Assembly: GCA_002197995.1 (NCBI GenBank)
Contig: NGZR01000001.1
Span: 3,596,001-3,660,000 of the forward strand
DNA from: Gaeumannomyces sp. JS-464
Lineage: Eukaryota; Ascomycota; Sordariomycetes; Magnaporthales; Magnaporthaceae
Reading direction: 5' to 3'
Length of the DNA stretch: 64,000 bases
Part shown: in pieces, positions 50,836 through 62,957 of the stretch
How positions within the stretch are numbered: the stretch's first letter is position 1
How the letters are laid out: the number at the start of each line of letters is the position of its first letter
Program-made: the position numbers and the translations under genes
The notes under the pieces: model-generated
Database searches by the model: none
Told to the model about the DNA's origin: nothing
The model's input: only the letters and a program-made list of their open reading frames with translations

Positions 50836-53800
50836 TCAGCATGAAAATAAGAATAATAGTAGCAAAAGCCCGTGGCCAAGTTCAGAGTGGATCCTCTTAT
50901 CGTCCCTCACAGCCCGGGAAGGCCCCTCCCGCAGAAATAGGTATATGTACAGGCAGGTGGGTTGGCTCCTTTGTCCCCTGATGATCCTCTTTGTAAATAG
51001 TATACAACACAGACAGATGGTATGTGGTACTCCACGAGCAGCCAACAAGGACAAGAAGGCGGCCTCGGGAGATGATAAATAATGTGCGAATATGTGCGCG
51101 TATGGTGGGGTTTTGACTTGACCCATGAGTGACGGAGGCGTATCTTCCGTGGAGACGGAACGCGAAGCCTGTCGACTTGCTGAGGCAATGGTTTCTTTGG
51201 CGACGATGGTGTCGCCCTTGGTTGATGGTGATGATGGGACGCGGCAGTCGAGCCCCTCGAGCCCCGAGACTATCGCGGGCTTAGAGGGCTCTTGCCTGGT
51301 CCCCGCCGCGCGTCGCAGCGCCCGCAGCTCGTCCTCCAGCTTTCTGCGTTGGGCTTGTTCGTTCTGTTGTTGAAAGGCATGTCAGTATCGAATAAGAGAG
51401 GCAAGTCGGAAATCGACGCTTCTTTCGACTTACCCTTATCTCCTTGGAACTTCTTCCTCTCCTCCTTCATCGTCGCCCTGAACTGCTCGCTGAGCATCGA
51501 CGCGCCCGCCCCGACTGGCCCCCGCCGCGGGCGCCGCCTTGAGCTTCTCGGCATCGAGCTGCTCCTGCCCTGCCCACCTCCGAGTCGAGCTTGTCGCGGA
51601 GCCTGGCTGCTCGGCCTCGAGCGCGTCCTTGGCCGCGGGCGTCGTCGAGCTTGCCCTCCATATCCATCCGCTCGCGCTCGGCATTGATAGTGTCCTTTGT
51701 GAGCGTCTCGAACTCTGCCAGCGTGCTTGCCAGCTCCGCCTTGAGCTTGTCGACCTGCGCTCGCAGCTCCCCGACTCGCTCGTGTTGCTGAGCTTGGCCA
51801 TCTCCTTGGCCCGCTCCGAGCGGGATCCGTACGCCCCCTCGAGCTCTGCCTTGGCGATCGTCGCCTCCATCTTAAGCTCGACGATCTGCATGTTGCTCTG
51901 CTCCAGCTCCTCCTCCTTGGCCTTGGCCTCCTTCTCGAGCTCTGCCACGCGCGCGCTCAGTCCGCGTCTTGGCTTCCTCAGCGGCCGCCTTGGACGCCTC
52001 TGCGTCTGCGAGCTGAGCCGCCACGGTCCACCTCGACCTCGGCCTGCGCCGCCGGTCTTCAAGCTCACCCTTTCGCCTGCATCGATTTGATCTGCACATC
52101 GCGCTGCTGGAGCTGTTCCGCGGCGGCCGTCGCTTTTCCGCCCTGTTCCTGCAGCTGTCGATCTGCGCAGCAGCCCCGCCGCCCGCAGCAGCACGGCGGC
52201 AACCTTGGCCGATTCCGCCTGCGCCTCGATATCTCTGGCGCGGGCCTCGGCAGCATCTGCCTGCGCTTCCGCCTCCTTGAGTCGGTCTGGTATCCGCCAC
52301 CTCCGCCTCGCGTGCCCTGAGCTCGTCTTGCATCTTTGCCATTTTGGCTTCGCGGTCTTTGACCTTTTCTTCGGCCTCCCTGGCCGACGCGCCCACATTG
52401 GCCATGGCCGTCACCGTTTCCGCTTGAGCTCGTCGAGATCCGCCAGTGCCTTGGCGAGCTTCTCCTGGGCCTCCTGAGCCTGCCTCTCGCTGCCGACCAG
52501 CTGTGCGCGTGCTTGCTGCAGTTCCGCAGTCTTGCCCTCCAGCTCCGCGTCCTTCTGTGCGTCCGACTTGTTGTTGAGCTCGCGCTGCTGCTTGATCTGT
52601 CGCTTGAGAACCGATTTTTGCTCACGGAGGTTGGTCGCCTGCGCGTACAGCCACTGAATCTTAGTCAAGAATGCCTGCAGCGAGTACTGCTCCGAGGCGT
52701 CGAATGGCACCTCATCCTCGGAGCCGTCGTCGTCCGCCTCCACTCCCGCCTCTCTGCGGGCCTGCCTCCGCTCCTCGTTACGCCGCTGTATGTCGGTGTA
52801 TCCGTTCTGGATCGTATCCCACATGTTCTGGAGGACCGACTCGATCTGCTCAACCTGTTGCCTGTCCGCTGACGAGGCTGATGAAGCGCTTAAAGCTTGC
52901 GAGAGCTCGTACTGAACCACACCGATCGAGCCCTGCAGCCATCCAAGCTGCCCGTCGAGATCCGTGCCGGTGGTTAGCGGGGGCGGCTGCTGGTTTGGAT
53001 TAGCCATTTGCAGAGCAGAGCTGAGCTGACGATTTATGGTCGCCAGCCGTTCTTCGGACTGGGCCACGATGGCCTGAGCGCGCGAGGCCGCCATCTCAGC
53101 GTCCTTCGAGCCGTCCGAGGCCTGTGTCGCCTGCGCATACTGCTCCTGTTGAACCGTCGCGAGGCCCATGGTCAGATACTCGACATGACTGCCGATCATC
53201 TCGCCCGGCTCCAGCTGGCCCGAGGGTGGTTGCTGGTACCCGCCGTTGCGAGCCGGGTCAAACGAAACGATGACCTCCCTCAGCTGCATATTGAGAGCTT
53301 CAAGCCTGCGTTCCGTGTCTGTCACTGCCCTCAGCTTCTCCCCGCTCTCTCGCCGCAGTGCGTCCATTTCAACCTGGACCGAGTCGGCCATGGCCTGGGC
53401 CCTATCCCGCTCCTGCCGCAGCTGTTCAGCCTCGTTGCGCAGGCGCTCGGCCTCCTCGCGCAGCTGATTGGTCTGTTCCCTGATAGGGACTTGATCGGGA
53501 TTTCGATGGCGTTTGCGCCGGCGGCTGCGGCGCTGGTGTTGATGGCCTGCGCAGAGTTGAGGCTGCGGGTTGTTGGCCGGCCGGACTTCTCGTCCAGCTG
53601 CTCGAGCGTGAGATAGAGGCTGCGGTCGTCGAAGAATGCGTCCTCCTCGGTCGGCAGTGCGTCAGAGACGCTGTAGCGGAGGTTGTTGTATGTGTACAGG
53701 CTCTCGGGGCTGCCTGGGATGCCATTCTGCATTACGCTGTTGTTGCGGCCCAGGTCTGGGCTTTTAGCGGAGCGATGGGTAAGTTGCAAGATGCCGGCTG

Positions 53801-54502
53801 TGTGCTCGAATAGGCGTCGGCGCGGCTCCATAAGGCGGCGCTCGAGCTGGAAGAGCTCCGAAGCGAGGTCCTCACAGCGGCGCTCGCAGGCCTGGCGCTC
53901 TGTCTCAGCTTCGCGGGCGGAGCTCTCGAGGCTGTTCCTGCCATTCCCGAGCAAGTTCTTCTTCTTGGTCGAGTAGAGCTTTGTCATATTGGTGGCGGCG
54001 TCCAGGTACTTCGACTGGACGGCCAGGTTGGAGCGGGCCTGCTCGATTCGCTGCGTCAGGGAGGCAACCTGCTTCTTCAGCCCGTCCACCTCCTCCTGCG
54101 ACAGGATCTCATACTCCTTGCTGTCGGACAGCGCCGTCTCAGTCAGGAGATGCACTTGGATAGGGTCGTTGAGGTCGACGAGCGCTGAGCTCTGTGTCCG
54201 TTCCGAGTTCAACTGTGCCATATCGGCGTCGCATTGTTAGTCGGCTGGCCTGCTGTGCAACTCTAGTAGGTGCCCTCCATGTGTAGCCCGGCCGGGGACC
54301 CGGGTCCCCCGTCACCCAGGGGCGCATAACATACCGGATTGAAGCGAGGCTGCTGTGACCCGAAGCCCGTCATCGAAAGGTCTGTCCTGTACTCGTTCAC
54401 CAGCGCCTTGCCGCTCGGGACTATGCCCTCGGACGCCGAGGGTATGCGCGCGGGGGCATCGTAGCCGTAGCTCGGCTGCCCTCTCGATCCGGTGCCATTC
54501 AT
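50836..54502 (-). CDS. Up-regulated-during-septation (Uds1) coiled-coil protein, frameshifted
   Basis: Fungal Uds1-domain protein, a long coiled-coil protein probably linked to septation or the cytoskeleton. Exon 1 (54502-54335) encodes MNGTGSRGQPSYGYDAP and ends QQPRFNP. A 122-bp intron (54334-54213, gtatgt donor, CTAAC branch) leads to LNSERTQSSALVDLNDPIQV, EYEILSQEEVDGLKKQVASL and the Uds1 domain (LFQLERRLMEPRRRLFEHTA). Coiled coil follows to about 51440. Frames change near 53480 and 52411 and several times in 51480-52400. Near 51446 one extra base spoils KKFKEIR, after which a 70-bp intron (51433-51364) leads to NEQAQRRKLEDELRALRRAA. The true stop is uncertain: the last frame is open to 50836, but conserved character fades after SVSTEDTPPSL (about 51130). 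About 1100 aa. Confidence 0.85.
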
Positions 54503-54559
54503 CCTGCAATTCGATTTATCCTAGCACAATGATACCGCCGCCTGCACTGGAACATTATC

Positions 54560-54608
<49 letters not shown>

Positions 54609-55865
54609 AAGTAGGAAAAAGGCAGAGCCGAAGCCGTCTAATTTGCGGTTATCGGCTATGATGCCTCATCGTGAAGTCTCGCTATGGTCTCGTTGTCGTG
54701 GATTGTGGGCTAGCAGAAAAGTGTTGCGCCCCGGTGAGCTGTCGTCGCCGCCTTCGTCGCCCGACGTCCGGGTCTGGTGGGATGGTCGAGGGGCAGCGCT
54801 TAGAGAGAAAACGCAGCGCAAGCACGTCGTAGCGGCTTTGTCGCAGCCGCTTGCGTCGGGTCGGGTCGAAAATCGCTGAACGTCGTGCCTCGCTGTGCGG
54901 CATGCGCGGTGGGGCTAAGGAGGGCCCGATCAGAACCAGCGGACTGGGTCTAAGATTGCCTTTGTCGAAAACGGGCAGGCGCGACAAAAATTGGGGGAAA
55001 AGCGAGAAGGCCCAGCTGGTCAGAGCTAATAATTCTTTAGGAAAACGCCAGATTAAGAGCGAAGCCGTCCGGATTGGCGAGGCAGTCGCGAAATAATTTG
55101 CTGACTCTTGCACGCTTTCGGTAGAGTTTGCAGTCACGACTCACCAACACCTGGAGAACAAGCATCATCTTCGGGCTGTCAGCCCTGACAAGGGGGGGCT
55201 GGCCCTGCTGTGGTTGGCCAGCCTCTTTCTGGCTGGTGCTTGTGGCTGGCTGGGTGCCAATGTGCGCGGACAGATGCCTGCCCTCCGCATCCGCTACCAC
55301 GTCCCAAAGCTGAAGGCCCTGTCGTCTTCAGGCCAACACTCCACTATCCGGCGCAAACCCGGCCATTGGGATCGCGTGTTGTGAAATGGAGAGCAGCGCG
55401 AATGAATTTGGCATCGCTCGCCCGCATTTTCCATCCCGACGCTTTCTGTGGTTCAGGCGGGTCGCCTCAGGTAGGCCTGGAGGGCCCGGAGTATCGCGTG
55501 GTCTTACCATCCGAGTGCTAGGGATTTCATCCGATCCTCGGCTTACTGTACCGGGCTGTTCTGGTCGAGGCTTCCATGTGAGGGTCTAGGTGTGCTCCGG
55601 CCACGCGAACCGAAGAAGAGGATGCGCTAGATCAGCTGTCCGAGCCAGGCTTGTTATGAATAGCACCCCGATTATAGCTACGTTCAATGTATGCGCAGAG
55701 AATCTAGACCACACTGCCCGACACCTCGAACTGTTCCAGTCTACCTAGACACACGATCATACAAAACAGCGAGGCAGAGCTATTTGCACCGTGCTGTTTC
55801 AAATATCCATATGTGCAAATCACACACAGAAAAAAATCTCTCCGAGCACCTACAAGCAGCGCGAC
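54503..55865. other. Intergenic: Uds1 promoter and Dsc2-like gene 3' side
   Basis: No gene. The 46-A run at 54561-54606 lies immediately upstream of the Uds1 start (poly-T in its sense strand), so it is probably in its leader or core promoter. Nothing else recognised to 55865. Confidence 0.5.
54561..54606. repeat. 46-base poly-A homopolymer
   Basis: Uninterrupted A run on the plus strand, the longest homopolymer in the window, 59 bp upstream of the Uds1 ATG. Exact length is unreliable in any assembly. Confidence 0.9.
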
Positions 55866-56776
55866 TCATAAAGAGCCCCTGAGCTGCTCGATTATCTGCT
55901 GGCCCACGGTCCTCCTGCGTCCGGCCTCGGTCTCCTGGAGACCCACGCCCGAGGCCGTCGCGGTGGAGACGCCCTCGTCCTCCAGCCTCCTCCTCAGCCG
56001 TCGAACTCGGTCTGTCTCCTCGGCGGCGCCCGCGCGCCCACGAGCCAGCCGGGGGCCCGCCACCGCGTCAGCCGTCCGGGGATCAGGTCGTTGCGCCACG
56101 AGTAGCCGACGACCCAGCCGACGGCGGCGCCGAGCAGGGATCCCGGCCACTGCGACAGCGCCAGCTGCACCGCGAGAGCGTACTTGTACGACTTGTTGGA
56201 GAAGGTGAGCCCCACAAAGTCGTCGGACCCGTCGGCGGCGGTCGTCGATGGGGGGTCCGACACGGCCAGCCGATACTTGTAAAGGTGCGGCACAGTGGCG
56301 TGGTACTGCGCCAGCACGGCGAAGATGAGCGGCGTCGGGCCGGCGGGGAGGTAATTGAAGACGCCGAATGTCGCCGCTCGGAGCAGCATGGTGAGCGTCG
56401 GTGCGAGGACGGTCGTCAACAGCCCCGCGACGAGGAGGAACGACTTGAAGCAGGGAATCTGTCAGCCACGGCGCCACGTAAAGGTGCACAAATAGTCGGC
56501 CTGGACAGCGACCTAGGCTTACCGCGTATTTCCTCGAACCCCAGAAGCGCTCGATCACGCGCATGTTGTATAGCGTCATGCAGGCGAAGAGCACCTCGGA
56601 GGAATTGGTGTAGCAGAGCTGGAACAGTAATATCCGCCACGGCTGGTGGTACCTCAGGATGTGCGGGTCGATGAGCAGGTAAAAGTAGTGCTTCACATCG
56701 AAGATTGTCGCAGCGATAGAGCCCATTACCAGTCCAGCACCAGGGCGCGGGTAACGGGAGTGTTGGTGAAAGACAT
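55866..56776 (-). CDS. Dsc2/Ucp14-like rhomboid-fold membrane protein
   Basis: Polytopic ER/Golgi protein of the fungal UBAC2/Dsc2 (S. pombe Ucp14) family, part of or related to the Dsc E3 ligase used in SREBP cleavage and membrane-protein degradation. ATG at 56774-56776 gives MSFTNTPVTRALVL; one base is missing near 56738 before LVMGSIAATIFDVKHYF, then PHILRYHQPWRILLFQLCYT, SSEVLFACMTLYNMRVIERF and WGSRKYA. A 79-bp intron (56522-56444, gtaagc donor) precedes SFLLVAGLLTTVLAPTLTML, then FNYLPAGPTPLIFAVLAQYH and SQWPGSLLGAAVGWVVGYSW. A shift near 56030 is needed for the tail, which ends RRRTVGQQIIEQLRGSL. About 277 aa. No C-terminal UBA domain is visible. Confidence 0.86.
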
Positions 56777-57720
56777 GGTCGATCTGCTGCTGACCGGGCT
56801 GTGGAGGGCTGGCGATCGCTGTCAAGAGAAGTGGATGCGCAGAGCTTGTGTTGTCCGAGGCGGGACGGCTATCGTTGCATGTTTGAATCGGTGCTCCTTC
56901 GAATGTGGCTGCCGGGGCAAGCCTCCGAGCGCTGCAGAGTTCGCAGGCCACAAGCGAACAAGATAGGGCGATGTCGGATGGCCGAGGTGATCAATGATGC
57001 GGTTCCTCCACGGAAGCATCCGCCCCTTCCTAGCTCTTCCAGCTGCCCTCACCGAGGATCGCCGCCCGCGACAGATAACTCCAGGACCGGCCTACGACAC
57101 TGCTGGGGCAAAAATTGCTGTCGGCAGGCGTGGGAGCAAGTCCCTGGAATTGAATCCAGCCTTGGTCGCTTGTGTTGCGGTGGGTATCAGGAATTGACCC
57201 CGTTATGCTACCAGTGAAGTTGGTGCAGCCTCGAGGTGTGCGGTCGGCCTTTCCGCTTCTGCAACCTGTCAATTCCTCCGCGTCGCCGTCACTGGCCAAT
57301 TGGTCGCGGGCCTGACCTTGGAACGATCGAGCTAGCATGCGGACCCACACTCGCGAGCCACATTCTGACGTGGTCCTTCGCAAGCCATCCATCACAAGCC
57401 GTCCGGCCAAGTTTCGCCTGCGAGCGAACCTGGAACCCGAATCCATAACGGCAGTGGAAGCTGACAACAGTCGAAACCTGGCGACGAGGCCAAGCTTGGA
57501 ACGACATCTTGTCAACAGTCGCTATAGTCCTTCATTCAATCCTATTTCCTTTTTGCAGTGAGAATTCGAATTATTGGTATCATGTTGTCGCGCGCATAGA
57601 AGTCTGGTCCTTCATTTATTACGTTCAACGCCTCCGTCGATATACCCTGATACCCGACCGCAACATCCCCAGACGGCCCTATTGATTGGGCCCTTCGAAG
57701 ACACCGCCCGCTCGCCCACA
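56777..57720. promoter_or_regulatory. Divergent promoter, Dsc2-like gene and cis-prenyltransferase
   Basis: 944 bp between divergent genes, both acting at the ER. Holds the palindromic CCAATTGG at 57296-57303. No coding gene is supportable. Confidence 0.5.
57296..57303. promoter_or_regulatory. Overlapping inverted CCAAT boxes
   Basis: CCAATTGG, reading CCAAT on both strands, about 420 bp upstream of the cis-prenyltransferase start and 520 bp from the Dsc2-like start. Candidate HAP-complex site; function inferred from the motif only. Confidence 0.3.
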
Positions 57721-58938
57721 ATGTCTGATCTTTATCTCTCGCACGCCACTAGTTGGCTCCTGAGCTCGCCTCCCGCGGAATGGGCCATCAGCAACATCCG
57801 CCAGCTCATCATAGGGGCCCTGCGCCAGGGCCCCATTCCCCAGCATATCGCCTTCGAGATGGACGGCAACAGGCGATATGCCCGGAGCCACAAAATCGAG
57901 ACGGTGGCCGGACACCACATGGGATTTGAGGCCCTGGCGCGCGTTCTCGAGATATGCTACAACTGTGGCGTTAAGGTTGTCACGGTGTACGCATTCAGCA
58001 TCGAGAACTTTAACCGCCCCAAGTACGAGGTCGACGGCCTCATGGCCATGGCCAAGGTCAAGCTCGAGCAGCTTCTGCAGCACGGCGAGGTGCTGGACCG
58101 CTACGGCGCCCGGGTTATCATCTCGGGTCAGCGGGACCTGATCCCCGACGATGTGCTTGCCTTTGTTGACCGAGCTGTCAACTCGACCAAGCACAACAAG
58201 GGGTTAGTTTCTTTACCTCACCTGATACAGCAGCCCTCTGAGCAGTTGCGATTGTCTTTGTTGCTTCCTTGCTAACATGCGCATGCGCGATCCTGCAGCC
58301 ACATCCTGAACATCTGCTTCCCTTACACGTCGAGGGAAGAGATCACCCACGCGATCCGCTCCACGGTGATCGACTACACGAGCCCTCCGCGCTCATCAGC
58401 CACGCAATTCTCGCAGACGCGCATCAGGCAGAAGATACTCTCCAAGCATGCCGATAAGGGCGACGATATGGGAGCGTCAGGGCTGGGCTCCATACAGGAG
58501 GCCCCGGGGGCGGCAGAAGACATGGACGATTCGGTGTCGTCCACGACCACGCTGAACCAGGACTCGCCTCCACCCACCGCGCACCCTTCAGGCGAGCACC
58601 AACAGCAACAGGCCGGAGGGCCGAGCTTTATGCCCTACCGTAACCCGGAGAGCATCACGGCCGAGACCCTCACGGACCACATGTACACGGCCGAATGCCC
58701 GCCGCTGGATCTGTTCGTCCGCACTAGCGGGGTGGAGCGGCTGAGCGACTTTATGCTTTGGCAGTGTCACGAGGACACGCAGATCTTCTTTCTGAAGTGT
58801 CTCTGGCCCGACTTTGATCTGTGGAACTTCCTGCCCGTCCTGGTTGAATGGCAGTGGAGGCAAAAGCAGGGAGCGCGACGAGAAGCCGAAGGGGCAGCAT
58901 CTGAAGCAACGGTGAGCGAGTGCCGCGTGCAACCCTAG
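57721..58938 (+). CDS. rer2: Dehydrodolichyl diphosphate synthase (cis-prenyltransferase)
   Basis: Condenses isopentenyl diphosphate units onto farnesyl diphosphate in cis to make the dolichol precursor for N-glycosylation, at the ER. Two exons (57721-58202, 58299-58938; 96-bp intron, gttagt donor, GCTAAC branch) give 373 aa, in frame. Region I is HIAFEMDGNRRYA with catalytic Asp at about residue 48; then GFEALARVLEICYNCGVKVV, TVYAFSIENFNRP, IISGQRDLIP and ICFPYTSREEI. The C-terminal substrate-binding block is DLFVRTSGVERLSDFMLWQ. A Ser/Pro/Gln-rich insertion of about 95 residues (after VIDYTSPP, up to ESITAETL) separates it from the rest. The terminal RxG motif of the Nus1-type partner is absent, fitting the Rer2/Srt1 catalytic class; which of the two is not decidable. 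Confidence 0.95.
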
Positions 58939-60384
58939 GTAGTACTTGTCTAGCTTCTGAAGCTTGGACTTTGGCGGATATGGTTTAGGTTTGGCTGGGG
59001 ATGGGATACCATGTGGCCTTTAACCTTGTGGCGGAAGGAGAAGTATATTTTGGAGGCGCACTAATGCCACTAGAGTCGCGGTGGGGAGCAACAGCGATAT
59101 CAAACTCGATCAGGACGGGAGAGGGCAGTTCAGTCGGCACATGTGTTTATTCGCAAGTGGGCAGAAAGCGAGCCTGACAGGCCTCAGATAAGGCCCAGGC
59201 ACTTTGTAATAAACTGCACCACGAGTTAGTTAGAGCATGCAAAAACTTATAGCTGATACCCCCAAGCGGATTTTTCTTCTTCTCTTCTTCTTCTTGCTAA
59301 TACAGTAAACAGGGAAGGATACAGGATATGGAAAAGGATATAAGAAACAGGGAAATAGACCTCCAGGATAAGTTGAGGCAGTTGGGTTCCAGTAGTCGGG
59401 TTCCAGTAGTCGGGTTCCAGTAGTCGGGTTCCAGTAGTTGGGTTCCAGTTAGCGCTGCCAACCTGCGTTTCATGGTTTCCATTTGCACGGCAGCAAACAC
59501 TCATCAAGGATAGCAAACAAACCGCCGTGCCGGTTTCATAACAAAACAAGAAATATCAAAATCAGGGCCGACTTTATACATGTCCTTCATTCGCCGCAAC
59601 ACAGACAGACATCACCCACTGCATCGGGTTTTTTCTTTTATTTTATTTTTTTCTTTCTCGATTCCTATTAATATATTTTCTACCATCCGTGGCGCAGGTA
59701 AAATGAGTCGACTTTTTTCTTGTCGTGGACGAGCCTCCCCGCCGGAAGGTCGAAGCGATGATGTGCCACCACCTACGTAGTATGTCACAGTAACGCCTCC
59801 AGCTGCGTCTCCATCTGCGCTCAATCCTCGTTCCGTTTCTCTGCATGACGTGCAGGGGTGGGACGAAAAAAAATGGCGGCATGACGCGTGACGGCCCGGG
59901 CAGACGGGCAGCCTCTTATCTTATCGGTGGTGGACAACAACCCTAACCCTCGCCAATTGACCCGCTGACCCATGCTAGCTTCGGCCTCAGGACACAATTT
60001 CGCAGAGACGCGGCGCAAACTCCAGCCGACCGTGGGAGCTTGGGGGTTTTTGGGGTCGGGTGGTCGTGCTGCAAGAAAGGGCGCCCGTCTGCTTCTGCCC
60101 TCCACTCCATTTTTCCAACCTGCAGCCCCTTGACGCCCTTGTATGAGTGCCTGCCTCCCCTCCCCGTCCTCGCCTGCACCCGGTCCGAGATGGCCTGAGT
60201 TATCGCCTGCAGAAGCTCCTCCCAGCATCCTTTTTCGGCAGCGTTTGTCCGTCGACCCCTTCTGCGGCAGACCCCGCCAGCAGCGGCCACAACGCCCTCG
60301 CCCCAAGCGACTCGTCCTCGCCTCCAGCCGAGCCCGAAGCGCACGCCTTTTCCATTGCATCATCCAACGCTTGCAGGGCCTGAC
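58939..60384. other. Intergenic between cis-prenyltransferase and ING gene
   Basis: No gene. Contains a TTC/CTT pyrimidine run at 59272-59295, the 14-bp tandem repeat entered separately, and T-rich sequence at 59628-59660. The right part is the ING-gene promoter and a C-rich leader (60130-60380). Confidence 0.55.
59384..59449. repeat. 14-bp tandem repeat, about 4.7 copies
   Basis: Unit gggttccagtagtc repeated from 59384, three perfect copies then two diverging copies (…agtagtt, …agtta). Intergenic. Confidence 0.92.
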
Positions 60385-62957
60385 ATGAAGACGGCCAAAC
60401 CCGCCGCGTCCGTCGCCGCGACCGCGGCCGAGCCTCCCTCGAGCCGCCGCTCCCAGCCCGTCCGCCAGACGCGTGTCCATGGATCGCGGGCCAGTGCTGG
60501 GGGTGCCGCCGCCCGCACGCTCGCCCAGCGGGACAATGCCGCCGCGGCCGCCCTCGGTCGCGAGCAGCCCATCGACATCTTCCCCGGCATCGTACACTTT
60601 GCCGACGCCATCACCGCCCTGCCCAAGGAGCTAGTCCGCCATTTCACCCTGCTGAGGGAGGTCGATGCCAAGGTCCACGCGCCCCAGCACACGTTGTTCA
60701 AGCTCGTCGATAATGCTCTCAGTATCCCCGTCCCCGACCCGTTGCGCCCTGCTGCTCCAGCCGCCAGCGGCGAGTCGGCCCCCATGAGCGCCCAGAATAG
60801 CACGAATGGTGTCGTCGTCCCGCCCGGCAACCCGACTGCCCCTGCCCTCGCCGCGCCCTCTGTCGAGGGCTCCTACGCCGCCGCGCACGACCCCAACGTT
60901 CTAGCTCGCCGTCGGGCTTACCGCGAAGCCGCGAATAAGGTCTCAGAGATGCTCGTGTCGCTTGAGGAGAAAAACCATGTCATCTCTACGGCCAACGAGG
61001 CACTACACAAGCAACTGCGCCGCATCGACTCCATCTGGCCACACCTCCTCGAGGAGTTTAGCGACGAGGCCAAGTGGGGGAGCAACACACACTGGGCGTA
61101 CCCAGAAAACAGGGCCGGCCGGGCGCTTACCAACGCCCAGGCTGAGCGCTCTAGAAGAGAAGGGGCGGCGAGCCTTTCCGCAGCTGCGCAGCATATTGCT
61201 GAAGAGGTTGCCGCTAGGAGCGACGCCCGCAAACAAGCTGTCGCTGCCAAAAAGGACAAGAGCAGGACAACAGCACAGCAGCAACAACAACAGCAGCAGC
61301 AACAGCAGCCAGCGTCTGCCGCGACTGCGGCCCACGAGTCTGACGCGGAGGATCACGACGCGAAACAGCACAAAGCTGAGCCAGGAACAAACAAGAAGGC
61401 CGCGGCGGGCGCGAAGAGTCGGAAACCGGCGGCCAATACAGCCACCGCCGTGAGCGAGTCTCCAACGCCAATTGGCCTAGGAATCGCCAACGCGATACCG
61501 ACCAATGGGACCCCGGCGCCCAAGAGGCGAAAGGTCGAGAAGCCTAGCAATGCCAACACTACCACCACCAACAACGGCGCTCCCATGGAGCGCGCGATGA
61601 GCAGCGTCTTCGGGAACAGCACCACCAAGCCCAAGACATCAAGCCCTCGCGGAACTCCCGCTCCAGAAAGCCAGGCCAAGAAGCGCAAGGCATTACCGAC
61701 TGGAGGCAACCAGCCCAAGAAAAGGTACGCGAACCCCCCTTCACCCCCTTAAGACCCCATTAGATCTCCTCAGTGCTGACCAGAAGATGGTTACCCAACA
61801 GCAGGAACGGTGCTGCGCACTCTCCATCCGTGGCCTCCTCCCCGGTCGTTGGCATGTTCCCTGAGACGGTAGTTAAAGTGGTGCGCAACTCACCTGTCCC
61901 GATTCCGATTCCTCCCACGAGAGCCCCGGCAATGGCTCGCGGGAAAAGCGCCCAGTCCCATGGCGAAAACGGTCGACCGCGCCCTCCGATTGTGGCAGCA
62001 AACAACAACCGGCCAAACGGGGCGGCCTCGGCAACACCAGAGACGCCCGCACACACCAACGGCTCACGGGCGTCGACGGAAACCAGGACGCTCAAGGACG
62101 CCCCGGTGCTCGGGGGGCTGACGACGCCCCTAACCAGGGTTGAGCCTCCGAAGCCCGAGCCAGTTGTGCTAGAGTCGACCACTGCCATACCACCGCCAAT
62201 AATACCCCCTCCGTCTGTTAGAAGTCGAAAGAACTCGATGGCGGCCAAGATAGAAGAGGTGGCCGAGGCGACAGCGACTAAGAAGGAGACCACACCCTCC
62301 TCAACCCACGGGGGTGCCGGATCAACGACGTCAACCTCGACAGCAACAACGGTCACTACCAAGAGCGGCCGCGCGAGTAAACCGTCAACGCCCGCGCTGG
62401 GAAGCTTTCCAGACAACGCGCGGGCGTCTCGGCCATCGAGGGCGGCGGATGGCGTGGGCGCGACTACCACTGCCGCGACGCCGACGACGACGAGCACCCC
62501 GACGACCGTCAAGCGGAGCCACAAGAAGGGGGCCTCGGTGGCCCTGGCTGCGGCTCAGGCGGCCGCGGCGGCTGCCCAGGCGCAGCACGGCCCCGCGCCA
62601 AACGGCGGGGCTTTCAAGAAGGACGCTGCTGGCGGGGGTAAGGACGACGACGAGGACCCGCTCTACTGCTACTGCCAGCAGCCGAGCTACGGTGAAATGA
62701 TTGGGTGCGACGCCAACGAGGCGTGTCCGTACGAGTGGTTCCATCTCGACTGCGTCGGCCTCAAGGCTGCGCCCAAAACGAATGGTGAGTTTGACTAGAT
62801 TGCCTCTTGTATCACTTTGTTATGTCTCTCCCTTTACTGGGCTAGATGATGGACGTTGGCCACTAACTGTTTTTGTCATCTCTCAGTGAAATGGTACTGC
62901 AAGGAGTGTAAAAAGCGGCTCGGCATCCCGGACAAAAAGTCCAACGCCACTGGATGA
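60385..62957 (+). CDS. ING-family PHD-finger chromatin protein (Pho23-like)
   Basis: Subunit of a histone-modifying complex; reads H3K4me3 through its PHD finger. Three exons (60385-61724, 61802-62784, 62887-62957) sum to 2394 nt, 797 aa, in frame. The N-terminal ING region (about residues 60-240) includes [34 protein letters not shown] and [20 protein letters not shown]. An 11-Gln run and a long Pro/Ser/Thr-rich disordered middle with KRRK-type basic clusters follow. The C-terminal PHD has [29 protein letters not shown], then, after a 102-bp intron, [13 protein letters not shown], with the C4HC3 ligands present. Start chosen at MKTAKPA; an upstream in-frame ATG at 60355 exists. Intron 1 has a NAGNAG acceptor (aacagcag), so exon 2 may start at 61802 or 61805. 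Closest to Pho23 of Rpd3L by length and layout. Confidence 0.93.

Noticed and set aside
59936..59955. Telomere-like ccctaaccct
   Set aside because: Only one and a half units in an intergenic region; chance match.
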